A stretch of 64,000 nucleotides of DNA from positions 1 to 64,000 of the forward strand of contig DASPKU010000013.1 in assembly GCA_035627955.1 (NCBI GenBank). The letters run 5' to 3'. This stretch comes from Phycisphaerales bacterium. Lineage in GTDB: Bacteria; Planctomycetota; Phycisphaerae; Phycisphaerales; UBA1924. The notes under the pieces were generated by a model. That model had not been told where the DNA came from and did no database searches. It saw only the letters and a list, made by a program, of their open reading frames with translations. Shown one piece after another: positions 1 through 12,055 of this stretch. Each line of letters begins with the position of its first letter. Position 1 is the stretch's first letter. Position numbers and translations under genes: made by a program.

Positions 1-2511
<2,511 letters not shown>

Positions 2512-2587
2512 AGCCCCCGAGGGCTAAGGGTTCCATTCTGTTCGGGTCTCTGCCGGAGATGTAAGGAGTAGCGACAGCGCGAGGTAA

Positions 2588-5212
2588 ATGCAGAACAGCG
2601 TCTCCATCCTGCTCGTTGACGACCAGCCGCGCAACCTCGACGTCCTGGAGTCCATCCTTTCCTCGCCCGAGTACGAGCTGGTCCGTGCACAATCCGCCGA
2701 GCAGGCGCTGCTGGAACTCCTGCACCGCGAGTTCGCGGCCATCGTCCTCGACATCAAGATGCCCGGCATCTCCGGCCTCGAGCTCGCGCAGATCATCAAG
2801 AAGCGCAAGCGCACCGAGAACATCCCCATCCTGTTCCTCACCGCCCACCTCATCGAGGAGCAGGACGTCCTCCGCGGGTACGGCGCCGGCGCCGTCGACT
2901 ACCTCAGTAAGCCCATCAACCCCGACATTCTGAAGACCAAGGTCGCGGTCTTCATCGACCTTTACCGGAAGAACCGCGCCCTCGCCGACGTCAACCGCCA
3001 GCTCCAGTCGGAAGTCGACAAACGCGAGAAGGCGCAGGAGGAGCTCCGCCAGGCCAACGAGCGGCTCGAGTCTCGTGTTCACGAGCGCACCGAGGACCTC
3101 ACCCTTGCAAACTACGCCTTGCGAGACAGTGAGCAGCGCGTCCGCCTGCTCCTTGAATCCGTCGGCGAGGGCATCTTCGGCATCGACCACGGCGGCTTCG
3201 CCACGTTCGTGAACCCGGCGGCGGCGCAGCTGCTGGGCTACTCGCCCGAGGAGCTCATCGGGCAGCCGCTGGCCCAACTGCTCCCGGAACCCGCGCCGGA
3301 AGTGCCGCAGCTACCCGCGCTCGACGGCGCGCCCCTTGTCTCCACGCCCGGGCCCGACCACTTCTTCACCCGCAAGGACGGGACCAGGTTCCCTGTCGAG
3401 TTCGTCCGCACCCCCGTCCGCAACGAGCGCGGCGTTATCACCGGCGAGGTGGTCGTTTTCCGCGACCTCACGTCCCGCCATCGCGCCTCCCGCCGCCTTG
3501 CCGCCGAGCACGCAGTCACAAAGATCCTCGCGACTGCGGAGAGCCTCGATGGCGCCGCGGACGAGCTGCTCGCGCGACTCTGCGAGACGCTCGATGTGTC
3601 GGCCGCCAAGATGTGGGTCGTCGAAGACGCCCATGTCCGCTGCACCGCGTGCCACGTTGAAGCCGATGCTCCGCAGCTCCTGGGGTTCAAGAAGGAGGCC
3701 CTCGGAACGCGGCTCGCCATCGGGCGAGGCCTCTCCGGCAAAGTTGCGCAGACCAGGGAGCCTCAGTGGTACGGCACGCTGACAGGCCTCTCCGGCCTCC
3801 CCTGGGTGGACCGGGCCATCGCCGCGGGCCTGCACAGCGCGTTGGGGTTCCCAGTGGTCGAATCCGGCCGTTGCGAAGCCGTGATCACCATGTACTCGCG
3901 CGATGTGGCCCCGCCCGACGAGAGCCTCATCGCGATGGTGGGGTCCATCGGGCGCGAGATCGGCGCCTTCGTCCGTCGCACCCGCGCGGAGACCGAGCTT
4001 CGCGCTCACCGCGAGCAGCTCGAGGAGATCGTTCAGCAGCGCACGGGGGCGCTCGAGCGGTCGCATGAGCGGCTGCGCCAGGCCGAGCGACTCGCTGCCG
4101 TTGGTACGCTCGCAGCGGGCCTGGGGCACGACATGAGCAACCTGCTCCTGCCAATCCGCGCACGGCTGCACAGCCTTGCTGAGTCCGGCCTGGCCCAGCA
4201 GGCGATGGGTGATGTCGCCGCAATTGGCGAGGCGGTGGGCTACCTCCAGCGCCTGGCCTCGGGCCTGCGCCTGCTGGCGCTGGACCCAGATCGCATTACC
4301 GACCAGAATACTGGCACCAACCTCTCGGCATGGTGGCGCGACGTCGAGGGCGTCTTCCGCGCCGCCCTCCCGCGTGGCGTCCGCCTTGAAGGAAGTGCCG
4401 CGCCCGACCTTCCGGTGGTCTCTATTCCTGCGGCCCGTCTCACACAGGCCGTGTTCAACCTCGTGCAGAACGCTGGCGAGGCACTGGCTACCGCGCCTGG
4501 ACGCGGGGCGGACAAGGGCGTGATCCGCATCTCCGCCCGCCCGATCGCGGGCGAGCAGGACGGCTCCGTCGAACTGATCGTTGAAGACGATGGGCCGGGC
4601 ATGACCGCGGACGTCGCCGCCCGCTGCTTCGAGCCGTACTTCAGCACCAAGACCCGCGTGGTTTCCACCGGCATGGGTCTCGCCATGGTCCGCGCTTGGG
4701 TCGAGGGTGCCGGCGGTAGCGTCATCCTCAACACCGCGCCCGGAAGGGGAGCGAAGTTCACACTCGTCCTCCGCCCCCGGACCGGCGCGCCCACGGGCGA
4801 CCAGGCCGGGCGTGCACCCGCGGCCCACGCCGCGATCACCATCGAGGATAAGCGAACGCTCTCCTTCGTCTCCGTGCTCATCGAGGCTTCCCACGCCCGT
4901 GCCCTCGCCTTCGACCAGGAGGGCGTGCCCGACGCCGAACTCTGGGTGGTCGGCGGCGCTGCCGCCACGCCGGAGCGTGTCGCCGCGTTCCTGGCTCAGG
5001 ATGGGGCAAGGCGGGCCGTGGTGCTCGAAGACCTCGCCCCCGGGGCCCGCGCCCGCGACGGCCACCAGCCGCAGATCGCCGATCCCCGTGTCTGCTACCT
5101 GGGTAAGAAGCCCGGGACCTCGCATCTCCGAAAAGCACTGGTGGACGCCCTTGGCGTCACCCGCACCAGTGCCGGAACCCCGGCCCCCGAGCCGGCAGAG
5201 GCCACCTCATGA
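2588..5212 (+). CDS. REC-PAS-GAF histidine kinase
   Basis: 874-residue sensor kinase with an N-terminal receiver (phospho-Asp55 in VLDIKMPG, Lys in SKPIN), a coiled coil (~130-175), PAS (~183-297), GAF (~310-465), a second helical segment and a transmitter. The likely phospho-acceptor is His514 in GLGHDMSN, an HDxxN form typical of NtrB/HisKA_2-like kinases rather than HELRTP. The ATPase domain shows LVQNAGEAL (~620), VEDDGPGM (~665) and TGMGLAMV (~695). The last ~120 residues (after ~750) resemble a degenerate receiver fold without an obvious Asp. An N-terminal receiver suggests it is phosphorylated by another kinase, plausibly the upstream hybrid. Its stop overlaps the start of the next gene by ATGA, so the two are probably translationally coupled. 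No membrane segments seen. Confidence 0.93.
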   Translation: MQNSVSILLVDDQPRNLDVLESILSSPEYELVRAQSAEQALLELLHREFAAIVLDIKMPGISGLELAQIIKKRKRTENIPILFLTAHLIEEQDVLRGYGAGAVDYLSKPINPDILKTKVAVFIDLYRKNRALADVNRQLQSEVDKREKAQEELRQANERLESRVHERTEDLTLANYALRDSEQRVRLLLESVGEGIFGIDHGGFATFVNPAAAQLLGYSPEELIGQPLAQLLPEPAPEVPQLPALDGAPLVSTPGPDHFFTRKDGTRFPVEFVRTPVRNERGVITGEVVVFRDLTSRHRASRRLAAEHAVTKILATAESLDGAADELLARLCETLDVSAAKMWVVEDAHVRCTACHVEADAPQLLGFKKEALGTRLAIGRGLSGKVAQTREPQWYGTLTGLSGLPWVDRAIAAGLHSALGFPVVESGRCEAVITMYSRDVAPPDESLIAMVGSIGREIGAFVRRTRAETELRAHREQLEEIVQQRTGALERSHERLRQAERLAAVGTLAAGLGHDMSNLLLPIRARLHSLAESGLAQQAMGDVAAIGEAVGYLQRLASGLRLLALDPDRITDQNTGTNLSAWWRDVEGVFRAALPRGVRLEGSAAPDLPVVSIPAARLTQAVFNLVQNAGEALATAPGRGADKGVIRISARPIAGEQDGSVELIVEDDGPGMTADVAARCFEPYFSTKTRVVSTGMGLAMVRAWVEGAGGSVILNTAPGRGAKFTLVLRPRTGAPTGDQAGRAPAAHAAITIEDKRTLSFVSVLIEASHARALAFDQEGVPDAELWVVGGAAATPERVAAFLAQDGARRAVVLEDLAPGARARDGHQPQIADPRVCYLGKKPGTSHLRKALVDALGVTRTSAGTPAPEPAEATS

Positions 5213-5637
5213 CCACGACCACCAAGCGCATCAAGGTCCTGCTCGTTGACGACAACGCCATCCTCGCGGAGGCGATGTCGCGCGTGATCGGCAGAGACGC
5301 ACGTTTCACCTGGGGGGGGTGGCTGGAGTCGACCGACACCCTCGTCGATCACGTGCATGAGACCTGCCCGGCCGTGGTCCTCATGGACGTAGACATGCCG
5401 GGCGTCGAGACCTTTGAACTCGTGAAGCTGCTTTCCGAGAAGTGCCCGCAGACCAAGGTCGTGATGTTCAGCGGGCACATCCGCGAGGACTTTGCGGACG
5501 CAGCCCTCGACTCCGGCGCCTTCGGCTACCTCCACAAGGATGACGAAATCGAGGTGCTGCTCCAGAACCTGCAGCGCGTGGATGCCGGCGAGGTTGTACT
5601 AAGCCCACTCGTGCGCAAGGTGATCTGGCGCACCTGA
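5209..5637 (+). CDS. Single-domain response regulator (receiver only)
   Basis: 142-residue CheY-like receiver. The acidic pair is in LLVDDN, the phospho-Asp is Asp60 in LMDVDMPG, and the Lys is in LHKDDE (~residue 110). There is no DNA-binding or enzymatic output domain: the protein ends about 20 residues after the last receiver helix. The ATG overlaps the stop of the upstream kinase (ATGA), which makes that kinase the obvious partner. It could act as a phosphate shuttle or by protein-protein contact. The neighbour downstream is convergent and only 48 bases away, with no clear terminator between them. Confidence 0.92.
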   Translation: MTTTTKRIKVLLVDDNAILAEAMSRVIGRDARFTWGGWLESTDTLVDHVHETCPAVVLMDVDMPGVETFELVKLLSEKCPQTKVVMFSGHIREDFADAALDSGAFGYLHKDDEIEVLLQNLQRVDAGEVVLSPLVRKVIWRT

Positions 5638-5685
5638 GTTCTGTGGAGGCTTCGTACCTCTAACGCACGTGGATGGGCGCACCGC

Positions 5686-7023
5686 TCACTGTGGTGCTGC
5701 CGCCGAGCCTGTGCCATCAGGCGCAAAGTCAAAGCTGATCAGGTACTCGGTGCTCCACACCGGGTACTCGAGCGCCACGCGGTAGGTCACGAACTCATCC
5801 GCGTCCCACCCCACCTCCGCGAACATGTGGCGTGTAAGCGCCCCGAGCTTGGGGTATCCAGGGTCAGCCAGCTGTTCCAGCCCTGGGGATAGCTGTTCCA
5901 ACGCCACTGCCTCGGGCGCACGGTCGAACCACCGCTCCGTCGGGCGTCGGCTCGACACCTTCCCGTCAGGCCCGACCGCCGACGCTACGGTCCCCCGGGC
6001 GCCCAGCACGTAGCACCCGGCCGTGCCCACGCACTCACGGGCGAGCTCGCGGTGAAGCATCATGACGAGCGAGTAGTACCTGCATGGCGGGTCCACCAGC
6101 GTCGATACGTTCACCACCGGCGGGTCGCTCATCCGCGGATGCTGCCCTCCCCACGAGCGATCCGCCAGCACCACGTCGCCGGCGCCGCTCACCTCCACGA
6201 CAAGCAGCAGACCGGAGCTGGCTCTTCGGATGGAGACGCGCGGGAGCGGCTCGGTGCAGAACTCCGGCACCAGCGCTCGCGCGGTTTCACCCTGCAGCGG
6301 CCGCCCCTCCACGAGGCTCCGCAGCGGCGACGACCCGGTGTCGCCCTCAAGCCCCGACGCCAGACGCGTGTGCTGGCACAGCGGCTGAGCGCGTGGACCG
6401 CCGTTGAGGCCCGCGTAGCCGGTCACCGCGGCGTGCTCGATGTACGCGCTGTCCTCGGGCATCGGCCGCAGGGCGATCACGCTGAACTTGCACTCCGCCC
6501 AACGGTCCATGATCGCCCGGGCAGCTTCGAACATTGCACGGCGTGCCGCGATCGTCCCGGTCTCCTCTGGCCCCGCTCCGCTCCGCACGCGTTCCGCCAG
6601 ACGGATCAGCTCCGCCTGGCTCCCGCCGCACCGGTCGATCAGGGTGCCGTAGCGCTCGGCGGCGCGTGACGCGTTCGCCACGGCGGTTTCGTCGCACCCG
6701 AGCCGGCGTGCTCGCTCCACAACCTCCTGCAGCCCTTTCACGCCCGGCAGGGCCGCGACGACCTCCGCACCGTCCTGCACGCGCCGCACGGCCGCGACCA
6801 GCCGCTGGCAGACCGGGCGGCTCACGCCCAGCCACCGCGACATCTCGGATGCGCCCCGCGCGTGTGACGGGAATGCCCCGATCAGCGCATCGAAGTCTCC
6901 CTGAAGAGATTCCCCAACGCGGCGCAGCTCCGTGAGGGTGATCGCCGGCCCTGTGCGCGCTCCGGCCCTGCGGCGGGCGGCGGTGGGCGTACGGACCCGG
7001 GTTGTGGCTGCGCGACGCTTCAA
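5686..7023 (-). CDS. Uncharacterised protein with N-terminal helix-turn-helix-like region
   Basis: I do not recognise a family. The chosen start is TTG at 7023, preceded by a GGGGGCCC ribosome-site-like run; an in-frame ATG lies upstream at 7158, but that stretch is AT-richer and looks like promoter DNA. The product is 445 residues with a basic N-terminus. A segment reading GASEMSRWLGVSRPVCQRLV (residues ~65-85) has the spacing of a helix-turn-helix, so DNA binding is an inference. The middle contains many Arg/Glu helices. The C-terminal half (from ~220) is a mixed alpha/beta domain with no motif I can name. It is divergent from the secreted FG-GAP protein at 7201, which it could regulate. 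Coding is supported by sustained third-position GC and absence of stops. Confidence 0.7.
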   Translation of the reverse strand: MKRRAATTRVRTPTAARRRAGARTGPAITLTELRRVGESLQGDFDALIGAFPSHARGASEMSRWLGVSRPVCQRLVAAVRRVQDGAEVVAALPGVKGLQEVVERARRLGCDETAVANASRAAERYGTLIDRCGGSQAELIRLAERVRSGAGPEETGTIAARRAMFEAARAIMDRWAECKFSVIALRPMPEDSAYIEHAAVTGYAGLNGGPRAQPLCQHTRLASGLEGDTGSSPLRSLVEGRPLQGETARALVPEFCTEPLPRVSIRRASSGLLLVVEVSGAGDVVLADRSWGGQHPRMSDPPVVNVSTLVDPPCRYYSLVMMLHRELARECVGTAGCYVLGARGTVASAVGPDGKVSSRRPTERWFDRAPEAVALEQLSPGLEQLADPGYPKLGALTRHMFAEVGWDADEFVTYRVALEYPVWSTEYLISFDFAPDGTGSAAAPQ

Positions 7024-7089
7024 AGGGCCCCCAGCATAAGCGAGAACAACCCAGAACACCAGTATTTCTGCTGTTCGAGCGGATTTCTC

Positions 7090-7118
7090 TTGACGCATCC
7101 CAGCGGTTTTGTCATGCT
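7090..7118 (+). promoter_or_regulatory. Possible sigma-70-type promoter for the FG-GAP gene
   Basis: TTGACG at 7090-7095, a 17-base spacer, then CATGCT at 7113-7118, about 80 bases before the start at 7201. The -35 matches consensus at 5 of 6 positions but the -10 at only 3. It lies in the AT-richest part of a 177-base divergent intergenic region, which supports a regulatory role but not this exact site. Confidence 0.35.
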
Positions 7119-7200
7119 GTTCCCACTTGATCTGAATTCGACAGCGATCCGAGAACAAGAACCCCGCCCGAAACCCCTCTCATTTCCTTGGAGCCCTGCC

Positions 7201-8589
7201 ATGCAACCCGCCGTCTGCGCCCTCGCCGCTCTTGCCATCCTGCCCGCCGCCGCCAGCGCCCAGTGCCAGCTCCAGAAGCACCTGCCGGACCCAGCTTACA
7301 ACGGCTTCGGCATCTACACGGCCCTGTCCGACAACTATGGCGCTGTCGCCAGCGACTCCGAGGGCGACTCCCCCGCCACCGCCTTCGTCCTCTACCGGCG
7401 CGCCGGTAACACCCTCACCCACGTCGGCCCGCTGCTCCCCTCCGAGGGCGTCAACCCCAGCACCACCCGCTACGGGCACGGCATCGCCATGCACGGGAAC
7501 ACGATCGTGACCACCGACTACATGGCCAACAACTTCGCCGGGCGCGTGTACACCTTCGTGGACACCGGTACTGCATTCGCGCAGCAAGCCACCCTGAACC
7601 CCCCGGCCGGCGTGCAGGCCTTCGGCACCGCCGTGGCTACTGATGGCGCCCGCCTGGTCGTCACTACCTCATGGACGCACCCCAACGGCGGCCCCGGTGG
7701 CAATGCGTTTGTCTATACCCGCACGCCCACCGGCTGGGCGCACGTTCAGTCCAACCTCAACCCCTCCATGATGGACGGCCCTGAGTTCGGCATGTCCGTC
7801 TCCTTGCAGGGCGACACTCTCGCTATCGGCGCCCCCGACCAGTTCGACCCCGGCTTCTACGGTTCGGTTTTCGTCTATATCTGGAACGGCACTCAGTATG
7901 AGCTGCACTCGCAGGTGCTCCCGCCCGCGGAGATCTTCCCGCCAAACGGCTACGGCATGGGAGTTCTCGTCCACAACGATCTGCTCTTCGTCGGCGCGCC
8001 CGACCGCCCCTTCTCCGGGCAGGTCTACACCTACCGCCGCAACGGCAACAACTACGACTACGTCGAGACCATCAACCCCGGCACCTACAACAACGAGTTC
8101 GGCCGGCGCCTCGCCTTCCTCCCGGAGACCTCCACCCTCATTGTGAGCGCCGAGGGCGACATGACCAGCGGCGCCTCCGCCGGGGCCGTCTACCCCTACC
8201 AGATCAGCCCCCAGGGGAACGCGACCCCGCTCCCGCCTATTTACCCCAATGACGCGGCCGAGGGGCAGCGCTTCGGCGCCTGCGTTGCCGCCAGCAACGG
8301 CCTGCTCCTCATCGGCGCACGCTCCGACGGCGACGGCTCCGCCTACGTGTTCACCCCGACCGGCCCGTGCGCCCCCGCGTGCCCCGGCGATCAGTGCGGG
8401 CCCCAGGACTACAACGGCGACGGCGACTCCGGCACCGACCAGGACATCGAGGCGTTCTTCGCCTGCCTGGGCGGCACCTGCTGCGAAACGTGCTTCTGCC
8501 AGGGCTCCGACTTCAACGGGGACGGTGACATCGGCACCGACCAGGACATCGAGGCGTTCTTCCGCGTGCTCGGCGGCAACCCCTGCTGA
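7201..8589 (+). CDS. Secreted FG-GAP-like repeat protein with C-terminal Ca-binding repeats
   Basis: Start placed at ATG 7201, after a TTGGAG-like ribosome site, because it opens directly onto a signal peptide ([20 protein letters not shown], cleavage before QC). The 462-residue product has about six repeats of the type 'FG.. v...gd.l.vGAp......G.vyvy', the pattern of FG-GAP/integrin-alpha beta-propellers. The C-terminus carries two near-identical units, [16 protein letters not shown] and [16 protein letters not shown], flanked by Cys pairs. These resemble dockerin/EF-hand Ca loops and are a common tail on exported Phycisphaerae proteins; they may serve anchoring or sorting. Extracellular or periplasmic. 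A structural or adhesive role is inferred only from the fold. Confidence 0.85.
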   Translation: MQPAVCALAALAILPAAASAQCQLQKHLPDPAYNGFGIYTALSDNYGAVASDSEGDSPATAFVLYRRAGNTLTHVGPLLPSEGVNPSTTRYGHGIAMHGNTIVTTDYMANNFAGRVYTFVDTGTAFAQQATLNPPAGVQAFGTAVATDGARLVVTTSWTHPNGGPGGNAFVYTRTPTGWAHVQSNLNPSMMDGPEFGMSVSLQGDTLAIGAPDQFDPGFYGSVFVYIWNGTQYELHSQVLPPAEIFPPNGYGMGVLVHNDLLFVGAPDRPFSGQVYTYRRNGNNYDYVETINPGTYNNEFGRRLAFLPETSTLIVSAEGDMTSGASAGAVYPYQISPQGNATPLPPIYPNDAAEGQRFGACVAASNGLLLIGARSDGDGSAYVFTPTGPCAPACPGDQCGPQDYNGDGDSGTDQDIEAFFACLGGTCCETCFCQGSDFNGDGDIGTDQDIEAFFRVLGGNPC

Positions 8590-8624
8590 GCCTCGTCCTT
8601 CCCGCTCTCCAGCCTCCAGAGACG

Positions 8625-9545
8625 ATGACGACGAGGAGCACCTTGATCCACTCACTTCAACGCCCCGCGCCATTCCACGAAAAGCGCAACAGCTCCGGCT
8701 TCACCCTGATCGAGCTCCTCGTCGTCATCGCAATCATCGCCCTGCTCATCGGCATCCTGCTGCCTTCGCTCGCGCAGGCACGCGAGGCCGGGCGCGCCGT
8801 CAAGTGCATGTCCAACCTGAGCCAGATCAGCAAGGCCGCGAACAGCTACGCAACTGACTGGAAGGATCGCATCTGGCCCGGCTACGACTGGTCCAAGGCC
8901 GCGTACGAGCGCGACTCGACGCTCCTCCGCGGCAACGGCCTCATTTACCAGTACGTCGGAGACACCAACGAAATCGCCGAGTGCCCCAACCGCAAGCGTC
9001 AGGGCGCCACGCCGGAGCTCGGCCCACCGTGGCGGTCCTGGTGGGTCACGCCCGACGACAAGCTCGAGTTCGACTACACCATGGTTGGCCGCATGCAGGG
9101 ACTGCGCATCGGCAACACCGTGAAGATAGGCGTGCTCGAGAACCCCGAGACCTACGCCCTCTCCGCCACGCCCCCCAACACACTCCCCGGCAACACCACA
9201 GCCCTCCGCCTGCTCTCCGGTGTGCCGCTCTTCGTCGAGGAGTCCATCTACTTCCACAACCAGTTCGTGCGCGACGGCTGGTTCGGCAGCAGCGACCAGG
9301 TCGCTGAGAACCACACCAAGCGCGGCTTCATCGGCTACGCCGAGGGCCACGTTGCTCTCTTCGACGTCTCGCGCGGCCCGCAGAAGAAAGTCCGGGAAGC
9401 AGCCGACACCGACTGCTGGGACCTCTACGCCCTCAACACCAGCACGTTCGTCCGTGTCGAGCCGGACAACACCAGCAACGCCACGAACTGGCGGCAACGC
9501 CCCTATGGCTGGATCAACTCGCCGGTCGTCACGCCACCCCTGTGA
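8625..9545 (+). CDS. Prepilin-type pseudopilin (type II secretion/type IV pilus-like)
   Basis: 306 residues with a type III signal: leader to Gly25, then [24 protein letters not shown], with Glu at +5 after cleavage. This is the classic prepilin peptidase site and hydrophobic alpha-1 helix. The globular part (~50-306) contains [10 protein letters not shown] near the C-terminus, a remnant of the motif seen in the large planctomycete pseudopilin family. ATG 8625 is used; TTG 8643 in the same frame is an alternative. The gene lies 35 bases after the FG-GAP gene and ends just before a strong terminator, so the two may share a transcript. Planctomycetes carry many such proteins; which one, if any, forms the main pilus cannot be told here. 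Confidence 0.88.
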   Translation: MTTRSTLIHSLQRPAPFHEKRNSSGFTLIELLVVIAIIALLIGILLPSLAQAREAGRAVKCMSNLSQISKAANSYATDWKDRIWPGYDWSKAAYERDSTLLRGNGLIYQYVGDTNEIAECPNRKRQGATPELGPPWRSWWVTPDDKLEFDYTMVGRMQGLRIGNTVKIGVLENPETYALSATPPNTLPGNTTALRLLSGVPLFVEESIYFHNQFVRDGWFGSSDQVAENHTKRGFIGYAEGHVALFDVSRGPQKKVREAADTDCWDLYALNTSTFVRVEPDNTSNATNWRQRPYGWINSPVVTPPL

Positions 9546-9567
9546 ACGCCCGTCGAGCTCTGATGCC

Positions 9568-9598
9568 AAAACGGCCGCGAAAGCGGCCGTTTTTTTTT
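9568..9598 (+). terminator. Intrinsic terminator after the pseudopilin gene
   Basis: Perfect inverted repeat (AACGGCCGC, loop GAAA, GCGGCCGTT) followed by a run of T. It ends the plus-strand 7201-9545 unit; the flanking A run makes it potentially bidirectional for the convergent PEP-CTERM gene. Confidence 0.9.
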
Positions 9599-9615
9599 CA
9601 TTCCGTCTTCGTGGT

Positions 9616-10452
9616 TCAGCCGCGCCGTCTCCGCTGTACCACAGCGAGGGGTGCCAGGAGGAGCAGTGTGCCTGGCGAGGGGAGCAGATTGATTGACGCC
9701 GTCACTACGGATGGCACCTCCAGCAGCGAGCCCACCGGCTCGGACATGCTCTGGAACCACGCGACGTACGGCTGCCCGTTGTTGCGTCCGTTGCTGATTC
9801 CGGCGGCAGGGATGTCCACGTGCAGAGTGCGGCCGACTTCCGTGCTCGAGAGCTGGACTTTGAACTTGAACAGCGTCACATTGACCAGCGCGGGACTGAA
9901 TGCGGGCGTGGACGCCGTTCGACCCTGGTCGCTGAGCTGCCACGCGGTCACGCCGCTGCCGCCTGAGGTGTTCCCCGTGCCGCCGAACCATGATGTCACC
10001 TGCCGCTGTGCCACGCGCAGGTACGTGGTGCCCGACACTGTGTTGATGTGCCCGATTACCCGGTTGTTCTCGGGAATATTCGAGAACGCGTAGGGAATGA
10101 TCCGTCCGTACTGCCCCGGTGCATCCTGCACGGCCCCGATGGGGGTGGTCTGCTGACCGCCCCAGCCGTTGTTGACGAGCGGCCCGAGTGTGTCAGTCGC
10201 ATGCCAGTTGCTGAGGGTGGGCTGATAGCTTGTGAACGCAAATCCCAGCGGCGCCGCGCTCCCCTGGTAGGACACCAGCACCCGCACGTCCACCGACGCG
10301 CCTGGGAAGGCGTTGAGCGAGGTCTGCCAGTTCTCCTGGCCGGCCAATGAAACCTGCACCGCAAGCGTCGTAGCTGACTGGGCAGCACCCGCGGCCAGCA
10401 GCAAAACGCTCAACCCGGCCGCGACGCGGCCACGCCCAGGGAACTCGGTCAT
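9616..10452 (-). CDS. PEP-CTERM-like exported protein
   Basis: Start at ATG 10452, preceded by GAGAGGAGAG (good ribosome site); the frame extends upstream but over murA. The 278-residue product has a signal peptide (MTEFPGRGRVAAGLSVLLLAAGAAQSA). The C-terminus, LPSPGTLLLLAPLAVVQRRRRG, is a short PEP-CTERM-type tripartite tail (Pro-Ser-Pro, hydrophobic helix, Arg cluster), the signal recognised by exosortase-type sorting systems. The body is rich in Gly, Ser, Thr and Asn, without a domain I recognise; it reads like a cohesin/PEP-CTERM beta-sandwich (residues ~30-245). Convergent with the pseudopilin gene. No exosortase gene is in this window. Confidence 0.82.
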   Translation of the reverse strand: MTEFPGRGRVAAGLSVLLLAAGAAQSATTLAVQVSLAGQENWQTSLNAFPGASVDVRVLVSYQGSAAPLGFAFTSYQPTLSNWHATDTLGPLVNNGWGGQQTTPIGAVQDAPGQYGRIIPYAFSNIPENNRVIGHINTVSGTTYLRVAQRQVTSWFGGTGNTSGGSGVTAWQLSDQGRTASTPAFSPALVNVTLFKFKVQLSSTEVGRTLHVDIPAAGISNGRNNGQPYVAWFQSMSEPVGSLLEVPSVVTASINLLPSPGTLLLLAPLAVVQRRRRG

Positions 10453-10573
10453 GTCTCTCTCCTCTCGCTGACGCCCGAGTCTACTGAGCGGGGTGCAGGC
10501 CGGTTGCTGCAAATCCGCGCAAGGAAAAACCGGGGCGAGGGCGCCCCGGTCGATGGTTCTGCAGGACAAGTAC

Positions 10574-12055
10574 TTACGAAGCGCCGACGGCTTCGGCCCC
10601 CATCGCCACCTTTTCGTCCACCCGCTCGATGCACGCGCCCAGGGACCGCAGGCGGTCCTCCATGCGCTCGTAGCCGCGGTCAAGGTGGTACACGCGGTTA
10701 ACGACCGTCGTTCCCTGCGCCGCCATGCCGGCGAGCACCAGCCCCGCGCTGGCACGCAGGTCGCTGGCCATGACGGGCGCGCCGACCAGGCCACGCACGC
10801 CGCTGATGACGATGGTCGAGCCCTGGCGGATCACCTTGGCGCCCATCCGGAGCAGTTCGGCCACGTGCAGGAAGCGGTCGGGGAAGATGCGCTCGGTGAT
10901 CACCGAGTTGCCGTCGGCCAGGGTGAGCAAGGCCGCGAGCTGGGCCTGCAGGTCGGTCGGGAACCCGGGGTGCGGCTGCGTGGTCACTTCGACCGGCCGC
11001 AGCACGCGGTCGCAGGTTACTCGCACGCTGCGCCGCATGGGGTCGTTATCCGTATTCCTAAATGGATCGCTGCTGCCGCTCGTGATCGTCAGCGCCGGAG
11101 TGCGGTGGCGCACTCCGTTGCCGTTGGCGTAGCCGTTCCCATTCGCGTGCCCGTTATGCCCATTGCCGTGTCCGAACCCATTCGTGCTCGTCACCGGCAG
11201 GCTGGTCAGTGGCTGCACGTGCACGCCGCAAGCTGCAAGCGTGTACGTCACGCTCAGCAGCGCGTCCATCGGGCAGTTGTCGAGCGTGAGATCGCCGTTC
11301 GTGATGGCCGCAGCCATCATGAACGTGCCCGCCTCGATGCGGTCGGGGATGACGGTGTAGTCCGCGCCATGGAGCTCTTCCACGCCCTGGATGGTGATGC
11401 GCGGCGAGCCCGCGCCGGTGATCTTCGCGCCCATGGCGTTCAGCAGGTTCGCGAGGTCCACGATCTCCGGCTCGCACGCGGCGCTCTCGATGATGGTGGT
11501 GCCCTTGGCCAGGGTCGCGGCGGACATCACGTTCGCGGTACCCAGCACCGTCGAGCCGAACGAACCGCCCAGGAATACCGTCGCCCCCACCAGCCCGCCC
11601 GGGGGCGCCTTGACATAGATATCGCCCGCCGTGAGCGTCACCTGCGCACCGAGGGCCGCCAGCCCCCGCAGGTGCAGGTCCACGGGCCGATCGCCGATGG
11701 CGCACCCGCCGGGCATGGAGACCCGGGCGTACCCGCGCCGGGCCAGCATCGGACCGAGCGTGCAAATCGACGCCCGCATGGTCTTCACAATCTCGTACCG
11801 CGCGTGCGAGAGGCTCTCGTCGGTCGACTGAAGCCGCACGGCCCCGTCCACCAGCCCTGCCTCGCTGGTGCAGCCGAGCTCGCCCAGCAACTTGAGCATG
11901 TTGCGGATGTCCGCGAGGCTGGGGACGTCCCGCAGCGTGACGGGTTGGTCCGTCAGCAGGGCCGCCGCCAGCATGGGCAGGGCCGCGTTTTTGGAGCCAT
12001 TGATCCGAACCCGCCCGAACAGGCGGTGACCGCCCTCAATCACGAACGTATCCAT
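10574..12055 (-). CDS. murA: UDP-N-acetylglucosamine 1-carboxyvinyltransferase MurA with internal insertion
   Basis: First committed step of peptidoglycan synthesis: transfers enolpyruvate from PEP to UDP-GlcNAc in the cytoplasm. Start at ATG 12055 (MDTFVIEGGH), which matches the family N-terminus; the frame runs further upstream without family similarity. Recognisable motifs: GSKNAALP, MPGGCAIGDRPVDLHL with the catalytic Cys at 118 (equivalent to Cys115 of E. coli), VIPDRIEAGTF, FPTDLQAQ and the C-terminal DRGYERMEDRLRSLGA. At 493 residues it is ~70 longer than usual. The extra is mainly a Gly/Asn/His-rich stretch at residues ~289-340, followed by a normal C-terminal half. Shows this organism makes, or can make, peptidoglycan precursors. 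Confidence 0.96.
   Translation of the reverse strand: MDTFVIEGGHRLFGRVRINGSKNAALPMLAAALLTDQPVTLRDVPSLADIRNMLKLLGELGCTSEAGLVDGAVRLQSTDESLSHARYEIVKTMRASICTLGPMLARRGYARVSMPGGCAIGDRPVDLHLRGLAALGAQVTLTAGDIYVKAPPGGLVGATVFLGGSFGSTVLGTANVMSAATLAKGTTIIESAACEPEIVDLANLLNAMGAKITGAGSPRITIQGVEELHGADYTVIPDRIEAGTFMMAAAITNGDLTLDNCPMDALLSVTYTLAACGVHVQPLTSLPVTSTNGFGHGNGHNGHANGNGYANGNGVRHRTPALTITSGSSDPFRNTDNDPMRRSVRVTCDRVLRPVEVTTQPHPGFPTDLQAQLAALLTLADGNSVITERIFPDRFLHVAELLRMGAKVIRQGSTIVISGVRGLVGAPVMASDLRASAGLVLAGMAAQGTTVVNRVYHLDRGYERMEDRLRSLGACIERVDEKVAMGAEAVGAS
11035..11190 (-). repeat. Gly-Asn-His low-complexity insertion inside murA
   Basis: On the minus strand this stretch encodes NGFGHGNGHNGHANGNGYAN and then a Ser/Asp/Arg-rich linker, with degenerate repeats of GGCAACGG-like units. 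It replaces the short beta hairpin between the AACGVHV-equivalent and the VTTQPHPGFPTD motif of other MurA proteins. It keeps the frame, so the enzyme is probably intact with a surface loop. Confidence 0.75.

Noticed and set aside
3311-5125. Long minus-strand open frame opposite the REC-PAS-GAF kinase
   Set aside because: The kinase on the plus strand has clear family motifs throughout; the antisense frame is a product of high GC and has no recognisable content.
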